Shown: positions 1 through 8,908, counted from the first letter of the stretch. The stretch is DNA of 64,000 nucleotides from JBBDRJ01 sp963766295 (GCA_963766295.1 CAVXYW010000002.1:806001-870000); one strand, 5' to 3'. A program made the numbers and translations. The notes: generated from the sequence alone by a model not told the origin.

Positions 1-2
1 TT

Positions 3-1190
3 CGGCGCCTCGCCCGGCTCCCGTCCTCGCCTTCCTTCCCCTCCCGCCACACCACATCGGCCTTTGCTTTTGCTGCCGGAGCGACGCTGGAAAATCCTGC
101 TCTGGCGGTCCCGCTCCTGCCGCTGGCTGCAGCCGTGGGGTATTCGCGTGTGTACGCGGGCGTGCACTACCCCTCCGATGTGATCGCCGGGGCGGCTCTG
201 GGTTCCGGATTGGCGATCCTCACGCGCCGCTTATGGCCTGTACCACCCCAGGATCCGCCGCGTGCGCGTCCGGAGACGGTTCGTCTGGACGAAAGGCCGG
301 AAGCGGACGGTACCGGACTCGCCATCGTTTTGAATCCCAGTGCGGGCCCCGGCGATAAGGCCTCCGTTGCCGACGAAATACGCGAGAACCTGCCGGGGGC
401 CGAGATCATCGAAACGGACGACGACCTTCCGATCGATGTCGCTCTCGAGAAGGCTGCGGCGTCTGGACGAGCTATAGGAATCGCCGGTGGTGATGGTTCG
501 GTGAATGCCGCCGCGCTGGTTGCTTATGAAAGCGGAAAGCCGTTAGTTGTGTTTCCGACCGGGACTCTGAACCACTTCGCGCGCGACCTCGGCATCGAAT
601 CAGTGCAGGACGCCGTCGGCGCCGTGCAAAACGGCGAAGCTGTCAGCGTCGACGTAGGTGTCATCGCCGACCGGCCTTTTCTCAATACGGCCAGCATCGG
701 AAGCTACGTCGAGCTGGTGGATGCGCGTGAACGGCTCGAGGATCGCATCGGCAAGTGGCCGGCCGCCATGGTCGCTCTGCTCACGGTCTTGCGAAACTCT
801 GAACCCATGCACGTGGAGATAAACGGCTCCCCGCGCCGGATATGGATGGCCTTCATTGGAAACTGCCGGTACAACCCGCACGGCTTCACTCCATCGTGGC
901 GAGACCACCTGAACGACGGGAAAATCGACATCAGGATCGTGGACGCCAGCTATCCGTTCGCGAGGGTCCGTCTTCTCTGGGCGACCGTGACGGGAACGCT
1001 CCGCAACTGTGCAGCCTACGACTGCCAGCTGGTTCGCGAACCGATACACGTGAAGGCACGGACGGGACCTTTTCGACTCGCCCGCGATGGAGAAACGTTT
1101 ACGGCGCCTGAAGAATTCACGATCCGAAAGGCAGACGAGCGCTTGGTCCTGCTAGTGCCGAAGCGTGGAGAGGACGTCACTCCCGCCTGA
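3..1190 (+). CDS. PAP2 phosphatase-diacylglycerol kinase fusion, 5' end missing
   Basis: The window opens inside this gene: the frame is already open at position 3 and 395 residues are visible. The first ~75 residues are the end of a type-2 phosphatidic acid phosphatase (PAP2) domain, with PSRHTTSAFAF where the family has PSGH, and then SRVYAGVHYPSD, which carries the SR-x5-H-x3-D motif. From about residue 105 (GLAIVLNPSAGPG) a diacylglycerol kinase catalytic domain follows, with the nucleotide loop GGDGSVNAAA and the PTGTLNHFARDLG segment. The fusion would act on lipid phosphates at the membrane; the true substrate cannot be read. It converges on the DedA-like gene and the two 3' ends overlap by 14 bases. 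A first start codon inside the window (GTG 135) would remove half of the PAP2 domain, so the real start lies upstream. Confidence 0.88.
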   Translation, partial: RRLARLPSSPSFPSRHTTSAFAFAAGATLENPALAVPLLPLAAAVGYSRVYAGVHYPSDVIAGAALGSGLAILTRRLWPVPPQDPPRARPETVRLDERPEADGTGLAIVLNPSAGPGDKASVADEIRENLPGAEIIETDDDLPIDVALEKAAASGRAIGIAGGDGSVNAAALVAYESGKPLVVFPTGTLNHFARDLGIESVQDAVGAVQNGEAVSVDVGVIADRPFLNTASIGSYVELVDARERLEDRIGKWPAAMVALLTVLRNSEPMHVEINGSPRRIWMAFIGNCRYNPHGFTPSWRDHLNDGKIDIRIVDASYPFARVRLLWATVTGTLRNCAAYDCQLVREPIHVKARTGPFRLARDGETFTAPEEFTIRKADERLVLLVPKRGEDVTPA

Positions 1191-1803
1191 GGTAACGCGC
1201 GACGATAACCGCCGCGATCACGAGGACGGCCACGCCCACTACAGTTATCCAGGGACCTGCCTCGTCGTAAGCCTCGCCCAAGAGCAGCCCCGCGCCGACT
1301 ACCTCGACGATAGAGAGGACGGCACCGGCACCGTCCCACGGTAGGAATTTCCTTGACGGCATGTCTCCGGAGCCCGCTGCAGAGGCGACAACTGTCGAGG
1401 GAAATGCCGCCAGCCGGCCGAGAAGAACCAAGCGAGGCCCTTTCCGTTTGAGCAAACGTTGCATCTTCTTGATCCTGTCGGGACGGAGGATGCGTCCCGC
1501 AGGACCGGGCAGGTTGCCCGACTCGATCTTTTCCGCATACTGGCGGCCGAGATAGTAGAACTGCCATACACCGAGAACGGAAAGCGGCAGCGCCGCTGCC
1601 AAGAGCGGCACCGGATCCACACGATCGAGTCGCCAAAGAAACCCGCCAGCCAAAAGCACCTCTTTGGTCGGGCGCATGAGAACCAGCACGATGAAGTGCT
1701 CCCTGTACAAGAAAGGCGCGAGCGGGATCGCAATCAAACCGATCGCGATCCGAACGACGGCTGCCACGAGCAGCCCTTGACGAAGTCGAGAGGTTTTCTT
1801 CAA
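1177..1803 (-). CDS. DedA/VTT-domain membrane protein
   Basis: The 208-residue protein has several hydrophobic helices and a VTT (SNARE-associated, DedA-like) core around residues 105-175: GRLAAFPSTVVASAAGSG, then a FLPWDGAGAV segment and a late hydrophobic helix. In DedA relatives this pattern (GR-x-x-P followed by a Gly/Ala-rich re-entrant stretch) belongs to lipid scramblases or transporters. The assignment is by pattern only, and the catalytic acidic residues of DedA are not obvious. The start chosen is TTG at 1803; a GTG a few codons downstream is also possible. It stands alone on the minus strand between two lipid-phosphatase genes, which agrees with a membrane-lipid role. Confidence 0.6.
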   Translation of the reverse strand: MKKTSRLRQGLLVAAVVRIAIGLIAIPLAPFLYREHFIVLVLMRPTKEVLLAGGFLWRLDRVDPVPLLAAALPLSVLGVWQFYYLGRQYAEKIESGNLPGPAGRILRPDRIKKMQRLLKRKGPRLVLLGRLAAFPSTVVASAAGSGDMPSRKFLPWDGAGAVLSIVEVVGAGLLLGEAYDEAGPWITVVGVAVLVIAAVIVARYLRRE

Positions 1804-1851
1804 CTGCCCGTGAAGTCTTTACCCCGCTAGTGAATTGGGCATTCGTAGGAC

Positions 1852-2619
1852 ATGAAAATGTCGGCGTTGCCTGACGCGATCCGCCGCCGGCTGGATCCGG
1901 CGCAGCGCTTCGGGCTGCGACTCACACTTTTCGCGCTGACGATAGTCCTTGTGTTCGTCCCGTTCGGGATCCTTCTCGAGCAAGTAGTGGACGAAGGCTC
2001 ACTTACGACTTACGACCGGGCAATCGTGGAGGATCTCCACGAGATCGTCAGTGACCATCCGGGGGTCATCGAACCGTTGCAGTTTCTGAGCTTCCTGGGA
2101 AAACCGATCTGGTTCTACATCGTTGTGCCCATTGCATGCCTCTACCTGTGGCTGCGAAAGCGATTCCGCCTGATGATCTATCTCGTAACCACCGGGTTGC
2201 TGGGTGGGGCGATCGATACGGCGGTAAAGGTGCTGGTATCGCGCTCCCGGCCGGAGCTGGACGACCCTATCTCTACTGCATTCGGCCAGTCCTTTCCGTC
2301 CGGCCATGCGTTCACGTCGACGGCAATGTACGGCGCGTTGCTCCTGGTCTTTCTCCCGGCGCTCGCCCGAAGGTGGCGCTACTTTGCGGTAGGCGGCTAC
2401 GTCGCCATCGTGGTCTCAATCTCGTTCTCGCGACTCGCTTTGGGCGTGCACTTCTTGTCGGACGTGTTGGGTGGCGTGGTTCTGGGTGCGGCATGGTTGA
2501 TCGCATCGACGGCCGCGTTCGAGATCTGGCGAGTGGAGCGCGGGCGTAAGGCGGCTCATCCCATCACCGAGGGTGTGGAACCCGAGGCGGGCAAGGACCT
2601 CAAGCTCAAGCATCACTAG
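1852..2619 (+). CDS. PAP2 superfamily membrane phosphatase
   Basis: The 255-residue multi-pass protein carries all three PAP2 motifs: KVLVSRSRPELDDP (K-x6-RP), FPSGHAFTSTAMYGA (PSGH) and SRLALGVHFLSDVLGG (SR-x5-H-x3-D), with the phosphatase-site His residues in the second and third. Hydrophobic helices precede and separate the motifs, as in undecaprenyl-diphosphate or phosphatidate phosphatases. The start ATG 1852 follows an AGGA-like site; a second in-frame ATG two codons later is equally possible. This is the second PAP2 domain in 3 kb, and unlike the fusion protein upstream its PSGH box is canonical. Confidence 0.9.
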   Translation: MKMSALPDAIRRRLDPAQRFGLRLTLFALTIVLVFVPFGILLEQVVDEGSLTTYDRAIVEDLHEIVSDHPGVIEPLQFLSFLGKPIWFYIVVPIACLYLWLRKRFRLMIYLVTTGLLGGAIDTAVKVLVSRSRPELDDPISTAFGQSFPSGHAFTSTAMYGALLLVFLPALARRWRYFAVGGYVAIVVSISFSRLALGVHFLSDVLGGVVLGAAWLIASTAAFEIWRVERGRKAAHPITEGVEPEAGKDLKLKHH

Positions 2620-2646
2620 GGAGGAGCCCGAACGAGACCCGGGAAG

Positions 2647-3735
2647 TTACGGAGTCAACACCGTTCGTATGACTTGGCCGGCTTCCATGTCCTCGAAAGC
2701 CCGATTGATGTCATCGAGGGGACCGGTCTTCGTTATCAGGCCCTCCAAATCGAGCCTTCCCGCCTTCCACAGATCTAGGAATGCCGGGATGTCTCGCTTC
2801 GGGTCGCAAGAACCGTAGTAGCAGCCCATCACGGTCTTCTCACCCAAGGTCAGCATTGCAGCGGGGAAGGAGACCTCGTCTGTGAACGCCGCTACTCCCA
2901 CAAGTACCGTCTTTCCTCCACGTCGCGTCATATCGAAGACCTGACGTTGCAGGGCCGGCGCACCGACGACTTCGAACGCGATATCGGCGCCGCGTCCCTG
3001 AGTAAGTTCGAGAACCTCGGCGCCTGCGTTCCCCGTAGACGCGTTGAGCAGGTGCGTGGCGCCGAAGCGCTTTGCCATGTCGAGCTTCTCAGCGAACGTA
3101 TCGATCGCGATGATCGGGTTGGCTCCGGCCAACCGCGCTCCCTGGATGACGTTGATACCGACGCCACCGCACCCGAGCACGATGACCGAGTCGCCCGGGC
3201 GAACGTTGGCCGTATATATCGCGGCCCCCACACCCGTGAGAACGCCGCAACCGACGACGGCAGCAACATCGAACGGAACGTCGTCGGGGATCTTCACCAG
3301 CGCGTAGTCACGATAGATCCCTTCCTCGGCGAACGTAGCGGAGTTGATCCCGTGAAGGATGAGCTTTCCGTCCTTGGACAAACGCGACGTGCCGTCGTCC
3401 ATCATCCCCATCGCGCGTACGCCCTCGCACAAGTACGTTTGGCCTCGCCGGCACATGTAGCACTGGCCGCACATGGGGGTCCACATCACAACGACGTGGT
3501 CACCGGGCTTCACCGACGTAACGCCATCGCCAACCTCGACGACCTCACCCGCCGCTTCGTGCCCGAGGATGGTCGGTGTCGGCAGCGGAAGCTTTCCCTG
3601 AGCGATAGACAGATCGGAGTGGCAGACACCCGTGGCTTTGATCGCCACCTTCACTTCGTGCGCCTGAGGACCGGCGAGATCGACATCGGTGACGACCATC
3701 GGTTGTCCGTGCGCTTCGAGGACTGCTGCCTTCAT
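2647..3735 (-). CDS. Zinc-dependent alcohol dehydrogenase (MDR family)
   Basis: The 362-residue medium-chain dehydrogenase has the full zinc signature. Catalytic ligands are Cys38 (GVCHSD), His59-Glu60 (GHEAAGEVVEVGDGV) and the Cys in VVGCGVLTG; structural ligands are Cys89, Cys92, Cys95 and Cys103 (CGQCYMCRRGQTYLC). The Rossmann motif GCGGVGINVIQGA follows in the middle. The overall layout fits the class III/NDMA-dependent formaldehyde or alcohol dehydrogenase branch common in actinobacteria, but the substrate cannot be read. Start ATG 3735. It lies 24 bases after the end of the MFS gene on the same strand, so it may be the last gene of the transcript that begins with the hypothetical gene at 6031. 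Confidence 0.88.
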   Translation of the reverse strand: MKAAVLEAHGQPMVVTDVDLAGPQAHEVKVAIKATGVCHSDLSIAQGKLPLPTPTILGHEAAGEVVEVGDGVTSVKPGDHVVVMWTPMCGQCYMCRRGQTYLCEGVRAMGMMDDGTSRLSKDGKLILHGINSATFAEEGIYRDYALVKIPDDVPFDVAAVVGCGVLTGVGAAIYTANVRPGDSVIVLGCGGVGINVIQGARLAGANPIIAIDTFAEKLDMAKRFGATHLLNASTGNAGAEVLELTQGRGADIAFEVVGAPALQRQVFDMTRRGGKTVLVGVAAFTDEVSFPAAMLTLGEKTVMGCYYGSCDPKRDIPAFLDLWKAGRLDLEGLITKTGPLDDINRAFEDMEAGQVIRTVLTP

Positions 3736-3759
3736 CTCTCGTCTCCTAGCTCAGTGGAC

Positions 3760-5241
3760 TCAAGAAAACGATACGTCGCGCGACTCGGCTGGAGCGACTT
3801 CGGCATAAGGGTTGAGCTCATCGGAAACGCGCTCGAGGAGTTTCGTGCCGTCGGTGTCTTGAGCGGCCAGCTCTCCGCGCAGCAGATCGCGTCCGCGAGA
3901 CGTTCCCCACAGAACGCGTACCAACGTCTTGACCATCCGGCCGGGGTTAGCTCGGCGGGCACCGGGCGGCACCTTCAGCCATAGATAGCTAATGCCACTG
4001 ATGAATCCGAATACGGCGGTGGTCGTCCAGATCGCGCGGTAGTCCTGCCACAACAGGTCGTAAAAGATCGCCGAGGTGAACCCGCCGATCATCCCGGATA
4101 TGAGGATGGGTGCGACGATCAACCCCAGCCGTTCGCCGAGCCCTCCGCGACGGGGAAGGATCTGCAGATAAAAGGGGACGAGCGACAGGACCGCAGCGGC
4201 GAGGAACAACGTCGACAAAGCTCGAAGCCCGATCGACTGCCACAGCTCGGTTACCCAGAAGTGTCCGAGCGAGGTGGCGGCGCCGAACAGTCCGGCAACC
4301 ACGGCGGTCGTCTTCACCGAAAGCTTGTTGGCCAACAGCCACGCGAATGGGATCGCGATCGCGATGAGAGGCCCCTCGGCGAACCACTGGATGGCCAGTT
4401 CCTTGCCGCCACCGCCAAGGACGTCACGAACCCAGAGCGGATAGACGCGTTCGAACGCGCCCCCCGATGCCAGTGCCAAACAGACACCGAGCAGAAGGAC
4501 CTTGGCGTTGGGTGCCGCGAATACCGATCGGATCCCATCTAGCGGGTGGTGGTCGTGCTGGGCTCGTTTGGCCAGGCGTTGTGCCGACGGCGCTTCGCGC
4601 ACGAGAAAGATGATCGAAAGTGCAGCGAATGCTATGTATGCGGCGGCGAGGTAGTAGGCCGGCGCCCATGTGTTGGGATCGTTCTGGTTCCACGTCGCGA
4701 GCACGGTGACGCGGATCGAAGTGCCGACAATGAGTCCGCCGACGCCGATGATGGCCAAAGCCCTGACCCAACGGTTCGACCCGAACGTTTCGGGAGTGAC
4801 GGCTGCCGACGGAACGTAATAGACGACATAGGCGAGGCGGGCGCCGAGTAGTAAGGCTACGAGAGACCAGTAGCTGTTCGCATGAGTGACGAAGGCCGTG
4901 CAAGCACCAGTCGCCAGAAGCCCGGCCGCCATGTAGGGCACACGTCGTCCGATCGGCGTTTCCGATTTGTCGCTGATACGGCCGGCTATTGGATTCGCGA
5001 GCCACGTTATGGCGCGATGAACGACAAGCGCGAAGGTGACTGCGAACAAGCTCTTCGTGTGCTCGCCGACGAGGAGGGTAAGGAAAGTCCCCGATACCGC
5101 ACCGCGCGCTCGGGGGCCGAGTCGCGCGAGCGTCAGACCTATGAGGCTGCGAAGCCTTCGCGGATCTAAGTCGGCGCCGACGGAAGCACCCGTCCGGTCA
5201 TCAAGGGGAGCCCCAACTCCGACTTGGGGCTCGTCCGTCAT
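3760..5241 (-). CDS. MFS transporter, GPH/MelB-like
   Basis: This 493-residue integral membrane protein has about 12 hydrophobic helices. The loop GRISDKSETPIGRRVPYM after the second helix region matches the G-x-x-SD-x-x-x-x-x-GRR-x-PY signature of the glycoside-pentoside-hexuronide (GPH) branch of the major facilitator superfamily. The first ~35 residues are hydrophilic and probably cytoplasmic, and the C-terminal ~50 residues form a hydrophilic tail. Substrate unknown. The start ATG (5241) overlaps the stop of the GreA-like gene (5238) in an ATGA arrangement, so translation is probably coupled. Confidence 0.8.
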   Translation of the reverse strand: MTDEPQVGVGAPLDDRTGASVGADLDPRRLRSLIGLTLARLGPRARGAVSGTFLTLLVGEHTKSLFAVTFALVVHRAITWLANPIAGRISDKSETPIGRRVPYMAAGLLATGACTAFVTHANSYWSLVALLLGARLAYVVYYVPSAAVTPETFGSNRWVRALAIIGVGGLIVGTSIRVTVLATWNQNDPNTWAPAYYLAAAYIAFAALSIIFLVREAPSAQRLAKRAQHDHHPLDGIRSVFAAPNAKVLLLGVCLALASGGAFERVYPLWVRDVLGGGGKELAIQWFAEGPLIAIAIPFAWLLANKLSVKTTAVVAGLFGAATSLGHFWVTELWQSIGLRALSTLFLAAAVLSLVPFYLQILPRRGGLGERLGLIVAPILISGMIGGFTSAIFYDLLWQDYRAIWTTTAVFGFISGISYLWLKVPPGARRANPGRMVKTLVRVLWGTSRGRDLLRGELAAQDTDGTKLLERVSDELNPYAEVAPAESRDVSFS

Positions 5242-5723
5242 GCGGGTTCTAGACCGACGACCTCGTAGGTGAAAGTTCCACCGGGCGCTTCATATGTGAC
5301 CTGCTCGCCGATGCGACGTCCCATGAGTGCTTGCCCCAACGGGGATCGCGGAGAGAGAACGCGCGCACCCGTTACGCGTTCCTCGGACTCGGCGATGACG
5401 AAAGCGTCCTCGACCGATGGATCGGAGGTATCTCGCACCGTGACTCTGACGCCGGACGAAACAACTTTCGCGTCGACCGGGGTGTCGCGCACCTCGGCGG
5501 TGCGGAGGATGTCCTCGAGTCGCGCGATCCGGCCCTCGAGCAGGGCTTGGTCCTGCTTGGCCGCCTCGAAGGCCGCGTTGTCGGTGACGTCTCCGAGCTC
5601 CCGTGCCTGCCGAAGTTGCTCGGACATCTTCTGTCGTCCGTTCGACTTCAGTTCCTCTAGTTCGAGCCGGAGCGCGTCGACAGCTTCTTGGCTCAGGAGC
5701 GGCCGTTCGCCGTTGTCCGTCAT
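5238..5723 (-). CDS. greA: Transcription elongation factor GreA/GreB family
   Basis: The 161-residue protein has the expected two-part form. An N-terminal antiparallel coiled coil (about residues 8-75) has the tip GDVTDNAAFEAAKQDQ; the usual GreA tip is GDL-x-ENAEY, so the two acidic residues that reach the RNA polymerase active site are kept, one as Asp. A C-terminal FKBP-like domain (about 80-160) ends SPLGQALMGRRIGEQVTYEAP, the GreA signature. It would rescue backtracked RNA polymerase by stimulating transcript cleavage. Both ends overlap neighbours by ATGA junctions (5720-5723 and 5238-5241), an unusually tight operon for greA. Confidence 0.93.
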   Translation of the reverse strand: MTDNGERPLLSQEAVDALRLELEELKSNGRQKMSEQLRQARELGDVTDNAAFEAAKQDQALLEGRIARLEDILRTAEVRDTPVDAKVVSSGVRVTVRDTSDPSVEDAFVIAESEERVTGARVLSPRSPLGQALMGRRIGEQVTYEAPGGTFTYEVVGLEPA

Positions 5724-6031
5724 TCGTTGCTCTCGGTGACGATCATCGGGGGCTCCTCGGAGTCGAGATCTCGGGCGATGCGCTCGGCGAGATCTGCGTA
5801 GTCGGTCCCTTCTGTTGTGTTCCGCTGGTCGTACGCGCGCTGCATGAGTATGTTTCGCAGCGCTGCTGCTTCCTGATCGCCGAGCTCGAGAGAGCTGCTC
5901 TTCTCGCGAATGGCCACGAGGACCTTCCGCTCAACATCGCGCAGGACTTCTATCGAGCTGTCTCGCTTCCGGGCCGCGTTTACCGCGGCGGCGATGTCCC
6001 GGATCGCTTCGGGATTTATCTCCAGGATCAT
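5720..6031 (-). CDS. Conserved-looking hypothetical protein, first gene of greA operon
   Basis: I do not recognise this 103-residue acidic, mostly helical protein. It starts with ATG 6031 and its stop overlaps the greA start by four bases (ATGA), which is the main support that it is real. The sequence alternates charged and hydrophobic residues without a signal peptide or membrane helix, and it ends in an acidic tail (DSEEPPMIVTESNE). Its position suggests co-expression with GreA; a function cannot be assigned. Confidence 0.65.
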   Translation of the reverse strand: MILEINPEAIRDIAAAVNAARKRDSSIEVLRDVERKVLVAIREKSSSLELGDQEAAALRNILMQRAYDQRNTTEGTDYADLAERIARDLDSEEPPMIVTESNE

Positions 6032-6121
6032 GCCGTGAGGATATACGCAGCCTGTCCTTCACCGGGTGTATAGGTAAGGCGTATCTCGATGGTTGGCGGC
6101 GGCGTTTAACGGGGGAGTGCT

Positions 6122-6343
6122 ATGAACGACAACTTCCGCACGATCGATCTTGGCGCATCTCTAGGGAGGGCCCTTTCGGCTGCCCGGCGGGGTGACGTTG
6201 ACGGCTTGGAGTTCGAGCTTTCGCGTCTGCGGCGTTCGCGGGCGGCGGGTGTGGGAATGATCGGTACTCGTCTTCGCGCCATCGCCTCTGCCGCGCGCTC
6301 TCATCCGTCGTTCCGCGAGGGTCCGGTCGCGCAAGCCGGCTGA
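6122..6343 (+). CDS. Small hypothetical protein (73 aa)
   Basis: The 73-residue basic protein starts at ATG 6122 behind a strong purine-rich site (GGGGGAGTGCT). It is Arg/Ala-rich with helices RALSAARRGDVDGLEFEL and RLRAIASAARSHPSF. No domain is recognised. It ends 13 bases before the convergent cyclic-nucleotide-binding gene. The good ribosome binding site and independent strand argue for a real gene, but its shortness keeps confidence moderate. Confidence 0.5.
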   Translation: MNDNFRTIDLGASLGRALSAARRGDVDGLEFELSRLRRSRAAGVGMIGTRLRAIASAARSHPSFREGPVAQAG

Positions 6344-6356
6344 AACAGCAGTTGCG

Positions 6357-6782
6357 TCAGTGGTGCGGGGCTTTCTCCGCCTTGCGTAGACGGCCGGCCA
6401 ATTCCCGCAGGATCTTGCGCGCGACCGCCGGGTGCTTGTCGATAAGTGTCGAGAAGCTGTTCGAGTCAAGAACGTAGAGCTTCATCGGCGTGTCTGAAGT
6501 GATCGTCAAGGACCGTGGACCCTGGTCGAGGAGCGACATCTCACCGAAGAAATCGCCCGGCCCATAGCTGGCGATCTTCTTGTTCTTTAGCTTGCCCGTG
6601 GCTTTACCGTCGGCTACGGCAAAGAACTCGCGTCCAGTCGCGCCTTCCTTGGTAAGGACGGCTCCCTTCGGCACTTCGGCTTCGTCCACCAGGGATGCGA
6701 TCCGTCCCAGCTCCTTGGAGGTGCAGGCCGAGAACAGCCACACGTTCTGTAGGACGTCGATCTTGCTCGCCTTGCGCGCCAT
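6357..6782 (-). CDS. Cyclic nucleotide-binding domain protein
   Basis: The 141-residue protein is essentially one cNMP-binding domain of the CRP/PKA type (about residues 12-130), without a DNA-binding or kinase domain. The phosphate-binding cassette is visible as FGEMSLLDQGPRSLTI, including the Glu for the ribose hydroxyl and the Arg for the cyclic phosphate. The preceding segments (FFAVADGKATGKLKNKK) match the beta-roll. A stand-alone domain like this is usually a regulatory partner. The window also carries a class III nucleotide cyclase 6 kb away (near 13 kb), but a link is only inference. Start ATG 6782 behind a GGAGG-like site (gagctctgggaggaacctgc on the coding strand). Confidence 0.85.
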   Translation of the reverse strand: MARKASKIDVLQNVWLFSACTSKELGRIASLVDEAEVPKGAVLTKEGATGREFFAVADGKATGKLKNKKIASYGPGDFFGEMSLLDQGPRSLTITSDTPMKLYVLDSNSFSTLIDKHPAVARKILRELAGRLRKAEKAPHH

Positions 6783-6875
6783 GCAGGTTCCTCCCAGAGC
6801 TCCCCGTTATGTCGCGCGATTCTACCCGTCCGCTTTACCGGTGCGACAAACGTAGATGCCCACGTCAACAGGCCC

Positions 6876-7898
6876 TTGAAGAACGATAGGCTCGATGAAA
6901 TGAGTGAATCGGGCAAGGGGAGGCTCGAGGGTCCGCCTCCGGCCGTCCAGCTGGTCGAGCGGCAGCTGCTGGCGACCGAGGGTTACCTGCTCGAGGTCGT
7001 AACTTCTGATTTCCCCTTTGTATCGGTGCTCGCCCAGCACCTTCTTCGAGCCGGAGGCAAGCGTCTTCGCGTGGCGCTGACGTTCGTGGCTTCCGGTTTC
7101 GGCGACCGCGATCCCGCGCGCGAAGACGACGTCCGCAAGCTTGCGGCAGCCATCGAGCTCACGCATCTGGCCACTCTCCAGCACGACGACATCATCGACG
7201 AGGCGGACACGCGTCACGGCGTACCTGCCGTGAACAAGAACTGGACGAACACCCTGGCGGTTCTCTCCGGCGACTACCTGTTCGCGAAGGCCTCATTGTT
7301 GGCGGCCGAGGTCGGAGGGGAGTGCCCGAAGGTATTAGCGCAGACGATCGCCGCGCTGTGCGAGGGGCAGATCGGCGAGATCGAGAACGCGTTCCAGACG
7401 GAGCGGGCGCCTGCCGACTACCTGGCGGTCATCGAGCGGAAGACGGCACGGCTGTTCTCGGCGTCGACTTATCTGGGCGCCAGTGTCGGGGGAGCCGACG
7501 ACGAGACCTCGCGGCTGCTCGAGAAGTACGCGATCGACTTCGGGATGGCCTTCCAATTGGTGGACGACCTTTTGGACTTCCTGGGGGACGAAAAGAAGCT
7601 CGGCAAGCCCATCGGGACCGACGTTAAGGAAGGCGTCTATTCCCTGCCGTTGCTGCACGCGCTGGGAGAGCGTCCCGACGAAGTAGCCAAGCTGGTCAAG
7701 GACACGGGCGACCTGTCGCGGTTGATCGAGGTGCTCCACGAGACGGGATCGTTCGTGTACGCGCGCGAGGCGGCCGAAAAATATGCGAAGGACGCAACCG
7801 ATGCCGCCGCCTCGTTGCCCGATCTTCCGGAGCGCGCGGCGCTATCACAGCTCGTCGACTTCGTCGTAGAGCGAATCCCGGTCAGCTCAGCAGCCTGA
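6876..7898 (+). CDS. Polyprenyl diphosphate synthase (trans-isoprenyl)
   Basis: Trans-isoprenyl diphosphate synthase of about 332-340 residues. The first aspartate-rich motif is LQHDDIIDEADTRHG and the second is LVDDLLDFLGD; RAGGKRLR near residue 58 is the conserved substrate-binding segment. It would condense isopentenyl diphosphate units into the long chain of menaquinone or a similar lipid; chain length cannot be read reliably. TTG 6876 opens the frame, but ATG 6900 (MSESGKGRL) is the likelier start; neither has a strong ribosome site. It lies just upstream of the AlkZ-like gene (5 bases), probably in one transcript. Confidence 0.9.
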   Translation: MKNDRLDEMSESGKGRLEGPPPAVQLVERQLLATEGYLLEVVTSDFPFVSVLAQHLLRAGGKRLRVALTFVASGFGDRDPAREDDVRKLAAAIELTHLATLQHDDIIDEADTRHGVPAVNKNWTNTLAVLSGDYLFAKASLLAAEVGGECPKVLAQTIAALCEGQIGEIENAFQTERAPADYLAVIERKTARLFSASTYLGASVGGADDETSRLLEKYAIDFGMAFQLVDDLLDFLGDEKKLGKPIGTDVKEGVYSLPLLHALGERPDEVAKLVKDTGDLSRLIEVLHETGSFVYAREAAEKYAKDATDAAASLPDLPERAALSQLVDFVVERIPVSSAA

Positions 7899-7903
7899 GT
7901 GAG

Positions 7904-8908
7904 TTGCTCCGTGTAGATCGAGAGCGCGTTCTCAACTTCCGTCTTCGCGCGAGCAACCTGGACCGCAAACTCCCCAGCGATTCGCTGGCTCAGGCCGCCG
8001 CGGGTGGTCTTCAGGACAGCGCTCCTCGAGCGGCGATCGTCTCGCTTTACGCTCGAGTCGAGGGCGTTGGTCCAACTTCGTGGGAGGACGAATCCCTTCT
8101 TCAGATATGGGGACCCCGCGGTGCCGACTACGTCGTTCCGCGGGAAGCGATCGCGGCCTTCACCGTTGGACGTCTTGCGCGCGACGGCGAGAAGTGCAAG
8201 GTAGTGGACAGGATCGCGGATCAAGTTCTCGGTGTGCTCAAGGGTGAGGCCCGCCCAACGCGTGAAGTGGACGTTGCTTTACCCGAGCTGGGACAAGCGA
8301 TCAGGCTGGCTTCCATAACCGGACGCGTTCTTATCCGTTGGGACGCCAGCCGGATCTGGGCCATTCCCGCGAAGGCGCCGGTAGCCGACATTGAAGGAGC
8401 GCGCTTGGAGCTCGCACGACGCTTCCTTCGCTGGTTCGCGCCGGCGTCTCTTGAGCGCTTCACGTGGTGGTCGGGAGTCGAACCGGCCGACGCGAAGAAA
8501 ACTTGGAAAGGATTGGAGCCGGAGTTGGTGCCGATAGAGCTCGACGATGAACCGCGATTCGTTCTCGAGTCGGACGAAGACCGGTTGACGAAAGCCAAAC
8601 CGGTCACGGGTGTTCGCCTGATCCCACACGGCGACCCGTTGATCAAGATCGACGCATCTGTAGTTGAGGCCGATCCGAAGCTGCGTTTGGAGCTCTTTCC
8701 TCGTCCGAACACGAAGTCGGACTTTTGGCCCGTGTCGGGCGGCGTGCTGGTCGACGGACGCTTCAGAGGATCGTGGGCCCGTCAGCAACGCCGCGTCACG
8801 GTGAACATGTGGAAGCCAGTGCCTCGCCCGGTGCGAGAGTCGATCGAACGCGAGGCTTTGGAGCTTCCGATCGCCTCTAAAACGAAGGCGAGCGTGAGCT
8901 GGGTCTAG
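7904..8908 (+). CDS. Winged-helix (AlkZ/YcaQ-like, HTH_42) protein
   Basis: The 334-residue protein has the layout of the winged-helix family related to the glycosylase AlkZ: an early RLRASNLDRKLP segment, a LQIWGPRGADYVVP segment (the family's W-x-x-RGT-x-H region), a central winged-helix-like part ending in GARLELARRFLRWFAP, and a basic C-terminus (PVSGGVLVDGRFRGSWARQQRR). AlkZ relatives unhook DNA crosslinks or alkylated bases, but this actinobacterial branch is mostly uncharacterised and I cannot identify the catalytic Gln pair. The start is TTG 7904, five bases after the synthase stop. The stop overlaps the convergent formiminotransferase by four bases. Confidence 0.65.
   Translation: MLRVDRERVLNFRLRASNLDRKLPSDSLAQAAAGGLQDSAPRAAIVSLYARVEGVGPTSWEDESLLQIWGPRGADYVVPREAIAAFTVGRLARDGEKCKVVDRIADQVLGVLKGEARPTREVDVALPELGQAIRLASITGRVLIRWDASRIWAIPAKAPVADIEGARLELARRFLRWFAPASLERFTWWSGVEPADAKKTWKGLEPELVPIELDDEPRFVLESDEDRLTKAKPVTGVRLIPHGDPLIKIDASVVEADPKLRLELFPRPNTKSDFWPVSGGVLVDGRFRGSWARQQRRVTVNMWKPVPRPVRESIEREALELPIASKTKASVSWV

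Noticed and set aside
2947..3984. 345-codon plus-strand frame opposite the alcohol dehydrogenase
   Set aside because: Charged, low-complexity translation with no motif, wholly antisense to a clear zinc dehydrogenase.
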